NCBI GenBank assembly: GCA_037447655.1 | Contig: JBBHKE010001934.1 | Span: forward strand, 9,038-73,037 | Length of the DNA stretch: 64,000 bases | DNA from: Zygnema cylindricum | Taxonomy: Eukaryota; Streptophyta; Zygnematophyceae; Zygnematales; Zygnemataceae | Reading direction: 5' to 3' | Part shown: piece by piece, positions 52,773 through 63,630 of the stretch | Layout of the letters: each line of letters begins with the position of its first letter | Position numbering within the stretch: position 1 is the first letter of the stretch | Position numbers and translations under genes: made by a program | Notes under the pieces: model-generated | What the model was told of the DNA's origin: nothing | Databases searched by the model: none | Seen by the model: only the letters and a program-made list of their open reading frames with translations

Positions 52773-53510
52773 GATACACTCTCAGAAGCTATCAAGAATC
52801 CTACCAAACAGCTGTTTTTAAGTGCTCACCAATTCTTATACAAGCATCCAAACATTACAAAACTCTATCAGAATATAGAGTAGCATAAACACTAACAACT
52901 CCCAAAGTTTCAGCACAATTGACCAGACAACACTAAAGATATAATACTCAGATGTTTCCCAAAAAATGTCTGCAGTTTTACTACTTGGAAGTCTGGATAC
53001 ATAACATGTTTTGAGTCCTAAGTCTTATACTTGTGTTGAATTGGCAACACCAGTGTACTTGAGAGGTGCATCAAACCATTAAGCTACCACTAATCTGTCA
53101 AGCTACCACTGAGCTATCACTAAGCTACCACTGAGCTATCACTAAGCTAACACTCAGTTCCCCACTAAGTTGACTAGAATCGTATCTATTGCAGTTTCTC
53201 TATCCTCTACAGAATCACATTAAGAATATCAGATGTTGTTTTGTCCGTACGGACCATATCAAATATAATCGTGGTTGCGTTGTCCAGTCTGTGTTTCAGT
53301 TTCGCTGCTGCGTTGCTTTGCTGCTGCGTTGCTCTGCAGTATAGCAGCTGCGCTGCTGTCTGTTCTACTGCTGCGCTGCTCTGTTGTACAGCTGCTGCGC
53401 TTCTTTGTCTGTATAGTAGCTGCGTTGCTTTGTCTGTATAGCAGCTGCGCTGCTTTGTCTGTATAGCAGCTACGCTGCTCTGAGACTCAAAGCTTTCCAA
53501 AAAGACAACA
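52714..53510 (-). repeat. Element B 5' LTR
   Basis: 797 bp, same ends as the 3' LTR. Its minisatellite (about 53290-53490) has about two more GCAGCTGCGCTGCTTTGTCT-type units than the other LTR, and it has extra AGCTATCACTAAGCTACCAC units at about 53110-53150, which accounts for the length difference. Confidence 0.85.
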
Positions 53511-53515
53511 AGTCA

Positions 53516-54581
53516 CTTTAGAGTTTTTGGTAGCAAGTGCTTTGTACTAGATAATCTACCAAACTGGAAACTGAGTCCAAAGTCTAAACCTGGAATCTTT
53601 ATGGGATATGATGATGAATCCGTAGGATATAGAATTTATTGTCCTCATAAACATACCATCAAGATTGCAAGAAATATTCAAGTTAAGGGTGAGAGTGAGT
53701 CCATAGATTTATTTAGTATGGATTAGAATGAGAAAAAAGAAAAACTGCAAGAATATGTCAATTAGATCAGATTCCCTTTCAGTCTGCTGGAGCTTCTACT
53801 TCTTCTTTTACTAGAGCGCAAAATACTGGAGTACCATCAGCTACTGAACAACAAACAGCAGCTGATCCTCTCTCTCTAAGACCTCAAGGTGGAGCTCGGT
53901 ATCCAACAGTTCCAGCCTCAGATTTTTTCCGAGGGGAAGAAGACAGAGTTCTTGTTTAAGGGGTGAACAAGTTCAATATGCTTTTTTTGCAAGCACCGAG
54001 GAGCCTTTTACCATTCAGGAGGCATTTCCAGTTCTTGAAAAGAATCATTGGATCTCAGCTGCAAATGATGTGATGAGATCAATCATGGAAGCCCAAACGT
54101 GGGAGTTTGTGGAGCTTCCACCGGATCGGAAAGCCATAAACTGCAAGTCGGTCTCTAAAGTGAAGCTCAACCCAGACAACACCATTGAAAGGTATAAAGC
54201 TCGTCTGGTTGCAAAGGGTTTTAGTCAAAAGGAAGGAATAGATTATGAGGAAACCTTCTCTCCTGTTGTCAGGTTTCCTACGGTTAGAGTCTTGTTGTCC
54301 TTAGCTGCAATTGAGAATATGTAATTGCATCAAATGGTTGTTAAAACTACCTTCTTGCATGGAGACTTAGAGGAAGTAATCCATATGAAACAGCCTGAAG
54401 GCTATGTAGATAAAAGAAAGGAAAATCTAGTATGTAAACTGTTGAAATCATTGTCTGGATTGAAACAGGCTCGGAATTTGAAGTTTGATGAGTTTCTTAC
54501 AAGCTTGGGCTTTACAAGGATCAGCTCAGATCACTCTGTTTATGTCATGGAAGGAGATGATGGTGTGATTTATGTAGCACA
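53516..54581 (+). pseudogene. Element A integrase tail and RT, first copy
   Basis: Resumes after element B: FRVFGSKCFVLDNLPNWKL, GIFMGYDDESVGYRIYCPHK, a stop-ridden linker, then RT ([76 protein letters not shown]). It breaks off just before YVDD, where foreign sequence starts. About 1 kb is closely matched by 55345-56400. Confidence 0.8.
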
Positions 54582-54816
54582 GTAAGAGGCGATGGTTGAT
54601 AAGGGGGAGGGAAGCGAGGCGGGGGGAGGAGTAGAGAGGAGGAGGAGAAGGACAAAAAGGAAAATAGGGTTTTTCATGAGAGGGAGGAGGGGGGAGGGAG
54701 TGAGGCACGGATAAAAGTTTGAGAGGAGGAGGGAAATAAAGTTTGGAAAACGGATAGTAAGTCACTGGAGCGACGAGGATTACGTCCCCTCAACTTTTTG
54801 TAGCGACGAGAGCATT

Positions 54817-55284
54817 GTGGATGGGGAGAAACCGCCTAATGAGAAGCATAACCCTGAGGTAGAACATCCCATGGATATTCGGGTATGGAAGGATGTGGAT
54901 GAGCCCGCTACCGAGGACGAGCAAAGTTCGGATAGCAGGGGACGACAACGAGTGGATAAATACGCGGATGATGACGACGTGTTCGAGTCGCCTCCCACAC
55001 CGATAAGGGAAAGAGGCACTGTATTGGGTAATCTGGGTCCTCAAGCTCCATATCGAGTTGAGGATCCAGATTGGTTTTTTCCTCCTCCCACGGGAGAGGA
55101 GGAAATGGATAGTTTTGTGCCCCGGGCCGAGCATTACATTCCGGTTGCCGAATGGCCGGAACATTTGAGGTATGGCGAACCTTGCTCCCTAAACCCGAGG
55201 GAAAATCCCCGTCCGGAAATTCTCGAGATCCCCCCAGATGTTCGTGCTCATCCGACGTGGCTTTTCATCACGGGTGACGACTAA
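54817..55284 (+). CDS. Unidentified acidic ORF inside element A
   Basis: 155 codons to TAA at 55284. The nominal first codon is GTG, and the frame is open upstream to about 54740 (KRIVSHWSDEDYVPSTFCSD), so the true start or an upstream exon is missing. Composition is strongly acidic and Pro-rich: DIRVWKDVDEPATEDEQSSD, DKYADDDDVFESPPTPIRER, DPDWFFPPPTGEEEMDSFVP, EWPEHLRYGEPCSLNPRENP and PPDVRAHPTWLFITGDD. It is GC-richer than the flanks and, unlike the pol frames around it, has no internal stop. It lies between two copies of the integrase-tail/RT segment of element A. No family recognised; it is probably a captured host exon. Confidence 0.5.
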   Translation: MDGEKPPNEKHNPEVEHPMDIRVWKDVDEPATEDEQSSDSRGRQRVDKYADDDDVFESPPTPIRERGTVLGNLGPQAPYRVEDPDWFFPPPTGEEEMDSFVPRAEHYIPVAEWPEHLRYGEPCSLNPRENPRPEILEIPPDVRAHPTWLFITGDD

Positions 55285-55344
55285 GGCTCGATGTTTGCCC
55301 ACATACGGCAATCTGATCCAGCAGATCCTCTGTTGTTCTGTGAT

Positions 55345-57380
55345 TGCTACACCAACTGGAAACTGAAAACTAAGTCCAAAGTCTAAGCCTTGAATCTTTA
55401 TGGGATATGATGATGAATCTGTAGGAAAAAGAATTTATTGTCCTCAGAAACATACCATCTAGATTGCTAAAAATATTCAAGTAAAGGATGAGAGTGAGTC
55501 CATAGACGTATTTAGTATGGATGAGAATGAGAAGAAAGAAAAGCTGCAAGAAAATATCATCTTAGATCAGATTCTCTTTCAGTCTACTGCAACTTCTAAT
55601 TCTACTTCTACTGGAGTACAAAATACTGGAGTAGTATCAGCTACTGAACAACAAACAGCAGCTGATCCTCATCTTCCAAGACCTCAAGGTGGAGCTCGGT
55701 ACCCAACAGTTCTAGCCCCTGATTTTCCAAAGGGAAGAAGACAGAGTTCTCGTTTAAGAGGAGAACAAGTTCAATATGCTTTTTGTGCAAGCACCGAGGA
55801 GCCTCTTACCATTCATGAGGCATTTTCTGTTCCTGAAAAGGATCATTAGATCTCAGCTTCAAATGATGAGATGAGATCAATCATGGAAGCCCAAACCGGG
55901 GAACTTGTGGAGCTTCCACCAGATCGGAAAGCCATTGGCTCCAAGTGGGTCTTTAAAGTGAAGCTCAACCCAGACAACACCATTGAAAGGTATAAAGCTC
56001 GTTTGGTTGCAAAGGGTTTTAGTCAAAAGGAACGAATAGAGTATGAGGAAACCTTCTCTCTTGTTGTCAGGTTTCCTATTGTCAAAGTATTGTTGTCCTT
56101 AGCTGCAATTGAGAATATGGAATTGCATCAAATGGATGTTAAAACTGCCTTCTTGCATGGAGACCTAAAGGAAGTAATCTATAGAAAACAACCTGAAGGT
56201 TATGTAGAAAAAGGAAAGGAAAATCTAGTCTGTAAACTGTTGAAATCATTGTATGGATTGAAACAGGTTCCACGACAGTGGAATTTGAAGTTGGATGAGT
56301 TTCTTACTAGCTTGGGCTTTACAAGGATCAGCTCAGATCACTCTGTTTATGACATGGAAGGAGATGATGGTGTGATTTATGTAGCAGTGTATGTAGATGA
56401 TCTATTGCTAATCAACAAATCATTGAATGAGATAAATAAGATAAAAGTAGCTCTGAATGCCAGGTTTAAAATGAAAGACTAAGGTGAAGCTAAGTATATT
56501 CTAGATATTGAAGTAGAAAGAGATAGGAGTCAAAGAGTTATTTACCTCACTCAGAGAGAGGCCATTGGAAATGTACTTGAAAGATTTGGCATGGCAGATG
56601 CAAAGGGAGTGCCACTCCGATGGAGTTCAGGCAAAAAGTAGAAGGAAACGAGACAGATGGAGGAATGACTCTCGAAGATGATATGGAACCAGGGGAGTCA
56701 AACTTCATGTCCACGATTCCCTACGGACAAATTGTTGCGAGTCTTATCTACTTTATAAACTACACTCGTTTAGACATTGCAGCGGCTGTTGGAGCTCTGA
56801 GTTGAAGTCTTCAGAATCCGGAAAAATTAGATTGGGAGGCAACAAAACGAGTTCTGAGATATCTTGTAGGAACACGAGATCTGCGACTGTCTCTTCGAGG
56901 AGATGAAGTGAAGATCAACACCTAGAGCGATGCGAGTTATGGTGATATGCCAAGCCGACGTTCTACCAGTGAATTCATTCTGAAGATCGGTAATAGTACT
57001 TGTTGCTGGACAAGCAAGCTCCAAAAGGTGACTGCTCAGTCAACCATGGAAGTTGAATACATGGCAGCTAGCTCAGCTGTTAAGGAACTTCTTTCGGTAA
57101 AGTCTATTTTACAAGAACTGAAATTTATGCAGTCTGGTCCTCAAGTCATTTGGTGTGACAATCAAGCTGCTATTGCTATTGTTTCTAATCTTAGTCATCA
57201 AAAGCAAGCATATTGACATAAAGTTACACTTTGTAAGGGAAAAGGTGATGGGCAGAATTCTGAAACTCAGCTACTTACCTGATGAGAAAATGTTGGCAGA
57301 TATGATAACAAAACCCTTACCTGCCTCAAATTGAAATTTTGTAGAGAGGGATGTGGTCTAAGTGGTTAGTAGAGTCTAAA
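55345..57380 (+). pseudogene. Element A integrase tail, RT and RNase H, second copy
   Basis: Repeats the integrase tail (GYDDES), then the linker with [20 protein letters not shown] and [20 protein letters not shown] (55517-55849). RT follows (55871-56482: [74 protein letters not shown]). RNase H pieces are at 56690-57380 (IAAAVGALS, YGDMPSRRSTSEFILKIGN, MEVEYMAASSAVKELLSVKS, IWCDNQAAIAIVSNL). YVDD is intact, but several stops break the frame. The LTR follows at 57393. Confidence 0.8.
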
Positions 57381-57392
57381 TATTTATGGTAG

Positions 57393-58362
57393 TGTTGTTT
57401 TGAAAGCTTTAGTCCTAACTAAGCTTCATAGGTGAGGGGAGTGTTTTCTTAGTACGTAGAATATTTTGTGAAAGTTTGGTTCAGTATGTACCAGAGTCAA
57501 TGTTACAGTGAACAGCGAGGGAGTTCACGGTGTGACACACTTCAAGATACGCGTCGGTAAATGAGACACTCTACAAAGATCCGTTGATACTATTCAAACT
57601 TACCATAAAGACCGAAGTGTCACATAAAAGTTTCATCTTGGATGAAACTTTGAAATGATGAACGGTGAAGATTTGCTGCCAACAAAAGGTGGTTATTCGA
57701 GACCAAGGTGGTTATTCGAGACCACGTCTGTAATTATCTGACGTGTTTGTACTGTGATGATACTTATCTCTAGTTTGTACAGAAGCGTGTTTTGTTTGAT
57801 TAGTGTCTCAGTTCAGATTCTCTTTGTATAACATACCTTGACATATTGAGGTATCCTCTTCTAGATATATACCTTGACATATTGAGGTATCCTCTTCTAG
57901 ATAGTAGATATTATTGATGTATGGCTGGTATGCCTCCTTTGCTTAGTTATGGCAGTAAGTGGCTGCAAGCTTTGGGAAAAATAGATCTTTTAGGTATAAG
58001 AATAGAAACTTAGCCATTTCAGAATTAGGAACTTGTTGTATCAAAATTATGTTGTGACATTTTTTAATATATTTTGACTGAGAATATCTCTCATATCTGT
58101 TTGCAGATTTTTGTGTAAACTTGCACTTGTGTTCCTTTGTGTATTATTTGCATTATGTTAGATTTGTAGGCCATTTGGTTGCCTAAATTATCTTTGGCTG
58201 TGTTCCAAAGTTGTGTGTATTTTTTTGAGCATCTATGAGAGCTTCTTGCTTATCTTAATTCTGTGATGACTACTCCAACATCATCTTCATCTATCTTAAT
58301 TTTGTGATGACTTCTCCCACATCATCTTCATCTTCAGTTGGTGTAGTAGTCACAGAACAACA
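57393..58362 (+). repeat. Element A 3' LTR
   Basis: 970 bp, TGTTGTTTTG to ACAGAACAACA. Compared with the 5' LTR it has tandem microduplications at 57690-57725 (GGTGGTTATTCGAGACCA), 57834-57903 (ACCTTGACATATTGAGGTAT) and about 58265-58340 (CATCATCTTCATCT). Confidence 0.85.
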
Positions 58363-58920
58363 CTTATTAGTGTATATTACTTAGATACACGTGTAGTATC
58401 TTCATTAGTGCAGGGCTCAGTAGATAACTCTGTGAGTATAAAATGTAGGACTTAGTTTTATTTTGATTATCAGCTGAATTTATCAAAGTAATGGCAGACT
58501 GTTTTTTTGCATCTTTGACCTATCAGTGTGATCACTCTCATTGATATCTGGATATGAAACTTTGTGTGTATGTCCTATGATATAGAAACTATATGGTCGT
58601 GTAGTTTCATTCTATTCTGATGTTTCTTTAGAATTTTGTGAGAGATTTAATTGGTTAGTTTGATAAGCTGTCAGCTGTTTCTAGGAAAATTTGGATCTCA
58701 TAACTTTTGGATTTTTTTGTGGATCAGGCTATAATTTTGAGAAAATATAGATTCTAGTATATACTGCAAATTGGTGCAGTTTGAGGAGATTCTGTATATT
58801 GTGGATTAATCTGTGCCGTCTGAAACTCAGCTGTTTTGGGGTAGTCTGTGGGTGTCTTCCGTGAGTAATCCATGGCTGAAATAGGCTATGGACAACACTT
58901 TTATGTACTTTGGACGGTTC
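58363..58920 (+). repeat. Probable continuation of LTR C2
   Basis: Follows the right target duplication of element A. GTATATTACTTAGATACACG and TGAGTATAAAATGTAGGACT parallel the second half of LTR C1 (about 43460-43530). AT-rich with no gene. The 3' boundary of the LTR is not clear. Confidence 0.4.
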
Positions 58921-58929
58921 CATAGCGGA

Positions 58930-59455
58930 AATAAATGCATCTTTGTCAAAGAAATATTTGCAAGCTCATTATATTTTGAAATGTTTTCTCTCTGAGGAAT
59001 TGGCTATGTCTTGGATTAAAATGAAAAAGGCACTTCATATCTCGAAATCTCTTAAAAATGATTATGAAAAAGCTAATGTCTAAGATAAAATTCCTTTGGC
59101 TGGTCAAATTTGGGATTATAGATTCACGGGCGGCATAATTGTCGAATATGGTAACATATTTCGATTTGTTATACATGCTCATGCTTGTGCAGGTGGTACA
59201 TTTCCTCAATTTCAACATGTTGCATTGCTAATGAGGGGTTTATCTAGTAGTATGAAAGGAGTTTTTGATAAACTCAAACAACAAGATAAAGCTAGATGAA
59301 CTTTACAGTTAATATCTTATCTAATACTAGAAGAGGAGGCTACTTCTAAAATTCTCAGTTGAGAGAAGAAAATTGAGGCCTTTAATACAAATTTTGAGAA
59401 AGAGCCTAAATCTAATCAGCAAAAAAAATTGTTTAATCAACAGAAAAAAATCAGT
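58930..59455 (+). pseudogene. Copia gag fragment
   Basis: Gag pieces in plus orientation, close to element B Gag: LSEELAMSWIKMKKALHISK, WDYRFTGGIIVEYGNIFRFV, HACAGGTFPQFQHVALLMRG and LSSSMKGVFDKLKQQDKAR, with stops at about 59083 and 59297. It ends in a Gln/Lys-rich tail where an inverted fragment (E) begins. Probably the interior of the element that LTR C2 belongs to. Confidence 0.7.
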
Positions 59456-59459
59456 TTAA

Positions 59460-61760
59460 TCAAAATCAACATATTATTTCTATCCTTTTCTACTTGAATA
59501 CCCAAAAAATATTTTGCCTCACCGAGGTTTTTCATCTCGAACTGTGAATTTATGGCAACTTTGATTTTGTTGATTTCAGCCATTGATTTGCTAATTAACA
59601 GTAGATCATCTACATACACCACTATAAACACTATCCCATCCTCACCTTTGAGAACGTAAATAGAATCATCAGAGCATATTCTTTGAAATCCTAGGAAAGT
59701 TTAGAATTCGTCAAGCTTCAGATTCTTTTGCCTGAGGGGCCTGTTTTACACCGTACAAAGATTTTAACAAGTTGCATACTAAGTGCTCTTTTCTATGCTT
59801 TGCATACATTTCAGGTTGTTGTATGTAAATGGTCTCTTCTAGCTCTCCATGCAAGAAGCGTGCATTTTCAACCCATTCTATAGCAGAACTAATAGTCCAA
59901 AATTTTACAACCGGAGAAAATGATTCTTCAATATCAATTCCTTCCTATTTATTATACCCTTTTGCCACAAGCCTATCCTTATATCGTTCAATGAGGTTAT
60001 TGGGATTTAACTTCACCTTGAATACCCATTTGCTGCCGATCTCTTTTTGGTTTGGAGGAAGATCCACAAGCTCCAATGTCTGAGCTTCTATGATCGGCTT
60101 CATTTTGTCGTTTGCTGCCTCGATCTACTGATGTCGTTCTGGTGATGAGAGGGCCTCCTTAATGGTCACAGGCTCCCATGAGGTGCCAGAGTAGGCAAAG
60201 TGGGAGTTTTCTTCCAGCCGGCTACTGGATCGTCTTCCCTCCGGAAATTTTGAGGTTGAAATCGTCGCATCCCTCGCGTTTCTCTTTTGTCTCTGTGTAG
60301 AATCCATAGGATTTGAATTTTGGTCACCTGGCTGAAACTGAACTTGTTGAGGAACATGGTTAAAATCATACACTTGTGTCACCACGGAGGTCTTTACATC
60401 TGTGTGACAATCTCTTGTTTGCAATCCAAAACGACATATTCCTATACTTTTTGTTGCTTTTGTTGTTCTTTCATTTTAAGTAAATCTTTTGAGTCAAGCT
60501 CATCCTTTACAATATTATTTCTTACTATAATTTTTTTTTGTTTCTCAAATACAAAAACTTTATTCCTTTTGGAGTGATCATTATACCGCAACAAAATACT
60601 CGGTTATCCTTTGGTTCCATTTTCCATTTGTCTTTAGATGTATAAATCTGATATATATATATATATAAGTATTTGCTACCAAAGACCTTAAAATGACTAA
60701 CATCTAGTTTTCTACCAGTCTAGACCTCGTAAGGAGTAGCCTCTACCAATCTTGACCTTATTCTATTCTTATATAAACAACACAATTGATGTTTGTTAAA
60801 ATTTTGATCCGTCCTATCTCAAGCATGGACATGAGCTTATGTGATGTTCTATTTAGTCTCCTGAAACCCCATTTGTTAATTCAATATGGAATACTAGCTG
60901 ATGTCTTGCCTTATTAGGTGGTTTCAAACTCTTTTGACGTATATTCGCCGATGTTGTCCAATCTGAGTTCCAAAATTGGCAAACCATGTAGTTTCTCCAC
61001 CTAGCTTTGTAGCTTTGGAAGTCGCTGAAGACTTCATTTTTGTCCCTCATGAAATAGAATTTAGAAAACCTCAAAAAATCATCTGTAAACGTAACCATAT
61101 ATTTTATCCCCCTGGCAGATGGTACCTTTGCAGGGCCGAAAATTTCAAAATGAATTAGTTGCAAAAGTTTAGTGGACCACTCTTCAGATTCTTGAGGAAA
61201 TGGTAATCTTTGTATTTTTCCTAGTGCACACCCATCACACGTTTTAGCTCACTGACCTGAAAGAGTGACTCCTTCTAATTTACCAGCAAGTATCATTTTT
61301 TTCAGACTCTCATAGTTCACATGGCCTAACCTCTTATGCCACAGCTCATCTTAAGACAATGCACCGGAATACAAAACATCATTTTCTTTCTTATCGGCCA
61401 TATCCATTCGACACATTTTGCAGGCATCTCTAGTGCTTGTGACCGCAATCTTCCCATTCTTCCAAACAACTTGCCGACCATGTTTAAAATTGACCTCAAA
61501 CCCTTTACTTTCTAACAAAGAAATTGAGAACACAATTTTCTTGATATTCGGGACAAAGAGAACATTGTGAAGAGTTCTCTCAACTCCCTTTTCTTCTACA
61601 TCAACTAGCAAGGAGACATCACCTATTGCACGCGTTTGTACACTCATACCACAGACATAGTAGATTTTTTCTCGAGTGTGGATTTCAAATATTTTTAAAT
61701 AGCCTTATTCCAGCAGATGTGGGCCGACGTTGTTGAATCAATTTTTCATCCAGTGACTTT
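59460..61760 (-). pseudogene. Copia element fragment E (minus strand)
   Basis: Minus-strand order: pre-integrase (61647-61351: VGDVSLLVDV-like, NVLFVPNIKKIVFSISLLES, ELWHKRLGHVNYESL); integrase (61164-60853: MVTFTDDFLRFSKFYFMRDK); linker (60424-60125: RRSSSRLEENSHFAYSG); RT start (about 60080-59820); and YVDDLLLISKSMAEINKIKV with KYFLGIQVEKDR (59631-59460). Both gag and RNase H are missing. Many stops. The left end meets an opposite-strand gag fragment, so a rearrangement or truncated insertion occurred here. Confidence 0.75.
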
Positions 61761-61839
61761 TGTACACTCCATTGCTCCCACCGTTGGACTACAAAATTTA
61801 TGAAACCTCTAGATTGTTATCAACTAGCCCACGTCAAGC

Positions 61840-62400
61840 CACAACCACTACTGCCCAAAAAGGCAAACTGACAGTTTAACTGCACCCTTGTACCGCGTGG
61901 ACTCTTTTGAGCCTGTAGTAAAATGAATTACTAAAAACGGGTAACTAGTAGATAAGTTATGAGACGGCAAAAAAGTCAATTTTACACAAAGCTCTCTAAG
62001 TGAGAGGTAGCTAACTACCAACTTTTCCTAATTTGTAAACCCCTCACACAACCCCTATCTACTGAAGTAATAACAAATCACACAAGAGTAAAGTACAAAA
62101 AGGTACTACGACCCATATCTTTTTTGTACGGCCTGTGTACGATAAGGCCATTGAGTGGACGAGTGTCACCCTTCCACTCGTCCGTACATTCCCCGAAATT
62201 CTTGCAACAAATGTTATCCATCCACGTGGCGCCAAGTCATGGCACGTCCATGAACGCCAAAGTGACCATTCCGCAATCCCGACAGTGATGTATGCCGTCA
62301 GATTAAAGCCGATATTAAATGTCGGTCGTCGAAACAAATGTCTGATTCATTTGTTTCGTGCGAAATGACATCCGCACTAAACCTTTTAACTAGTTTTATG
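61840..62400 (-). mobile_element. Family-D LTR fragment in minus orientation
   Basis: Parallels solo LTR F1/F2 in the same direction: GACTCTTTTGAGCCTG..., CTATCTACTGAAGTA, TTTTTGTACGGCCTGTGTAC, CACGTGGCGCCAAGTCATG and CGTCGAAACAAATGTC. It may be the remains of the 5' LTR of fragment E. It faces LTR D, so 61840-62400 and about 62690-63400 form a large imperfect inverted repeat. Confidence 0.6.
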
Positions 62401-63542
62401 TGTTTAAATGTGTGTATTTTCTAGGCATGTATTTGTCTAGTATTTGTAAAATGGTCTGTCTAGGTTCCTCCATACTTGTCGTAGTCATTAGAGAACAAAG
62501 ATAGCCATGGCTGCCTAGATAGCCAAGGAGGCAAGAAAGAGGGGAGAACTGTGAGATACAAAGGTGTAGCAAAACGACATGGAGCGACTAGGATTTGATC
62601 CTGGTCCATTTCGACTACCTCCGTACAAATATAGGAATACGCCTTATCTGTTGGAGGATGATGTTGTCGTTGAATAGATGTGGTTTTGAAAAGTATTTAA
62701 TAATGTTTCCGACGGTATCATACATTTGACGACAAAACCGCACAAACTTACATAGAACGGTACCGCACTGAAGTAATAAGCGTCGTACGAAACACATGTC
62801 AAAGACATTTGATTCAACGGACGTCATTGAAAGTACGAATTTGAATCCGATGGCTCACGGAAAAGCCAGGTTAACAAAGTAACGATTTGGCAATTTTGTG
62901 GATGCGACATCACCGGATGACACGTAGCGACGTGTGGTGGGAACGCGTATTTTACGAAGATTGGAATGACAGTTTACAAAGTGACAGGCTTCAACCGAAT
63001 GGCCATGCCCTACTATGGCCGTAAAAGAAGTACATCGGCACATCTACCTTCTTGTACTCTACACTAGTTTTAGTGGTGCCGTACTTCCGTAATAGGGGGT
63101 TTAGTGTGGGGATTTAGGACTTAGAATATTTCGGTAGGTGGCCGCCTCTCTCCCAAAGAGCATTTGTATAAATGGGCAAACTTTGCCATTTAATATCAAC
63201 TCACTCGGTTGACCAAATTGAATGATTCTTTTTGCTGCGGACTCAAGGGAATCCATGCAACAAATGGGTGTAGTTGGTCAGAGTTTTGGCATGCCGAGGT
63301 GGCTGCATTTCTAAGGGAAAGTCAAAGTGGGTGAATGTGTCTAAAGCTCATGTTCTAACATTGCATTCTGTGGTGGAATTGAGCACACAGAAAGTCTTAT
63401 TTCATAAGGGTGAAGCTATAATGGGTTTTTGATTGTCAAGGGGTTAGTCATTTGGGTTTATATCGAATTAGATTCAGCACTAACTAGATAAGGTTCTTGA
63501 GAGCTGCCTACTCAGAGGACCAATGGAGGTCTCAGAGTTTCA
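62401..63542 (+). repeat. LTR of copia element D
   Basis: 1142 bp from TGTTTAAATG to GAGTTTCA, the plus-orientation counterpart of F1 and F2 (GCCATGGCTGCCT, AGGATTTGATCCTGGT, ACTTTGACTTTCCC reversed). It contains the gag ATG at 63523 and is followed directly by a perfect half-tRNA primer site. As this is the window's last element, the 3' LTR would lie outside. Confidence 0.75.
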
Positions 63543-63630
63543 GGTTATGGGCCCACCATCTAGGGTGCCTATGTTTGATGGAACAGACTTCTCTTATTGG
63601 GAGTTTACAATGGAGGGATTGCTTTTTTAA
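63523..63630 (+). pseudogene. Element D gag start
   Basis: ATG inside the LTR gives MEVSEFQVMGPPSRVPMFDG then TDFSYWEFTMEGLLF and a TAA. QVMGPPSR is encoded by the primer site. Downstream to 63900 further Gag-like pieces occur in shifted frames (SATELWWSSLRR). Interior sequence continues past the window end. Confidence 0.6.
63543..63558 (+). promoter_or_regulatory. Half-tRNA(iMet) primer-binding site, element D
   Basis: GGTTATGGGCCCACCA is complementary over all 16 bases to the anticodon arm of plant initiator Met tRNA (TGGTGGGCCCATAACC, recalled from established sequence). It directly follows LTR end TTTCA. The best example in the window. Confidence 0.8.

Larger units (their letters stand above)
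47742..53510 (-). mobile_element. Copia element B (minus strand, nested in A)
   Basis: 5769 bp with LTRs 52714-53510 (5') and 47742-48482 (3'), flanked by exact target duplication AGTCA (47737-47741, 53511-53515). Domain order on the minus strand: gag, protease, integrase, RT, RNase H, polypurine tract (CTTTAGGGGAG), LTR. It is less decayed than its host element A, with only scattered stops. It is inserted in integrase codons of A in opposite orientation. Confidence 0.9.
44842..58362 (+). mobile_element. Copia element A (complete, nested)
   Basis: Both LTRs start TGTTGTTTTGAAAGC and end CACAGAACA-CA. Target duplication CTTAT is exact (44837-44841, 58363-58367). It encodes gag, protease, integrase, RT and RNase H, all with stops. 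It is interrupted by element B (47742-53510). Its pol region is partly duplicated around a foreign open frame (54582-55345). Excluding element B and the foreign insert it is about 7 kb, longer than a typical copia because of the duplication. Confidence 0.85.

Noticed and set aside
53241-53466. Ala/Leu/Cys-rich plus-strand ORFs
   Set aside because: Shadow of the GCAGCTGCGCTG minisatellite in the element B LTR.
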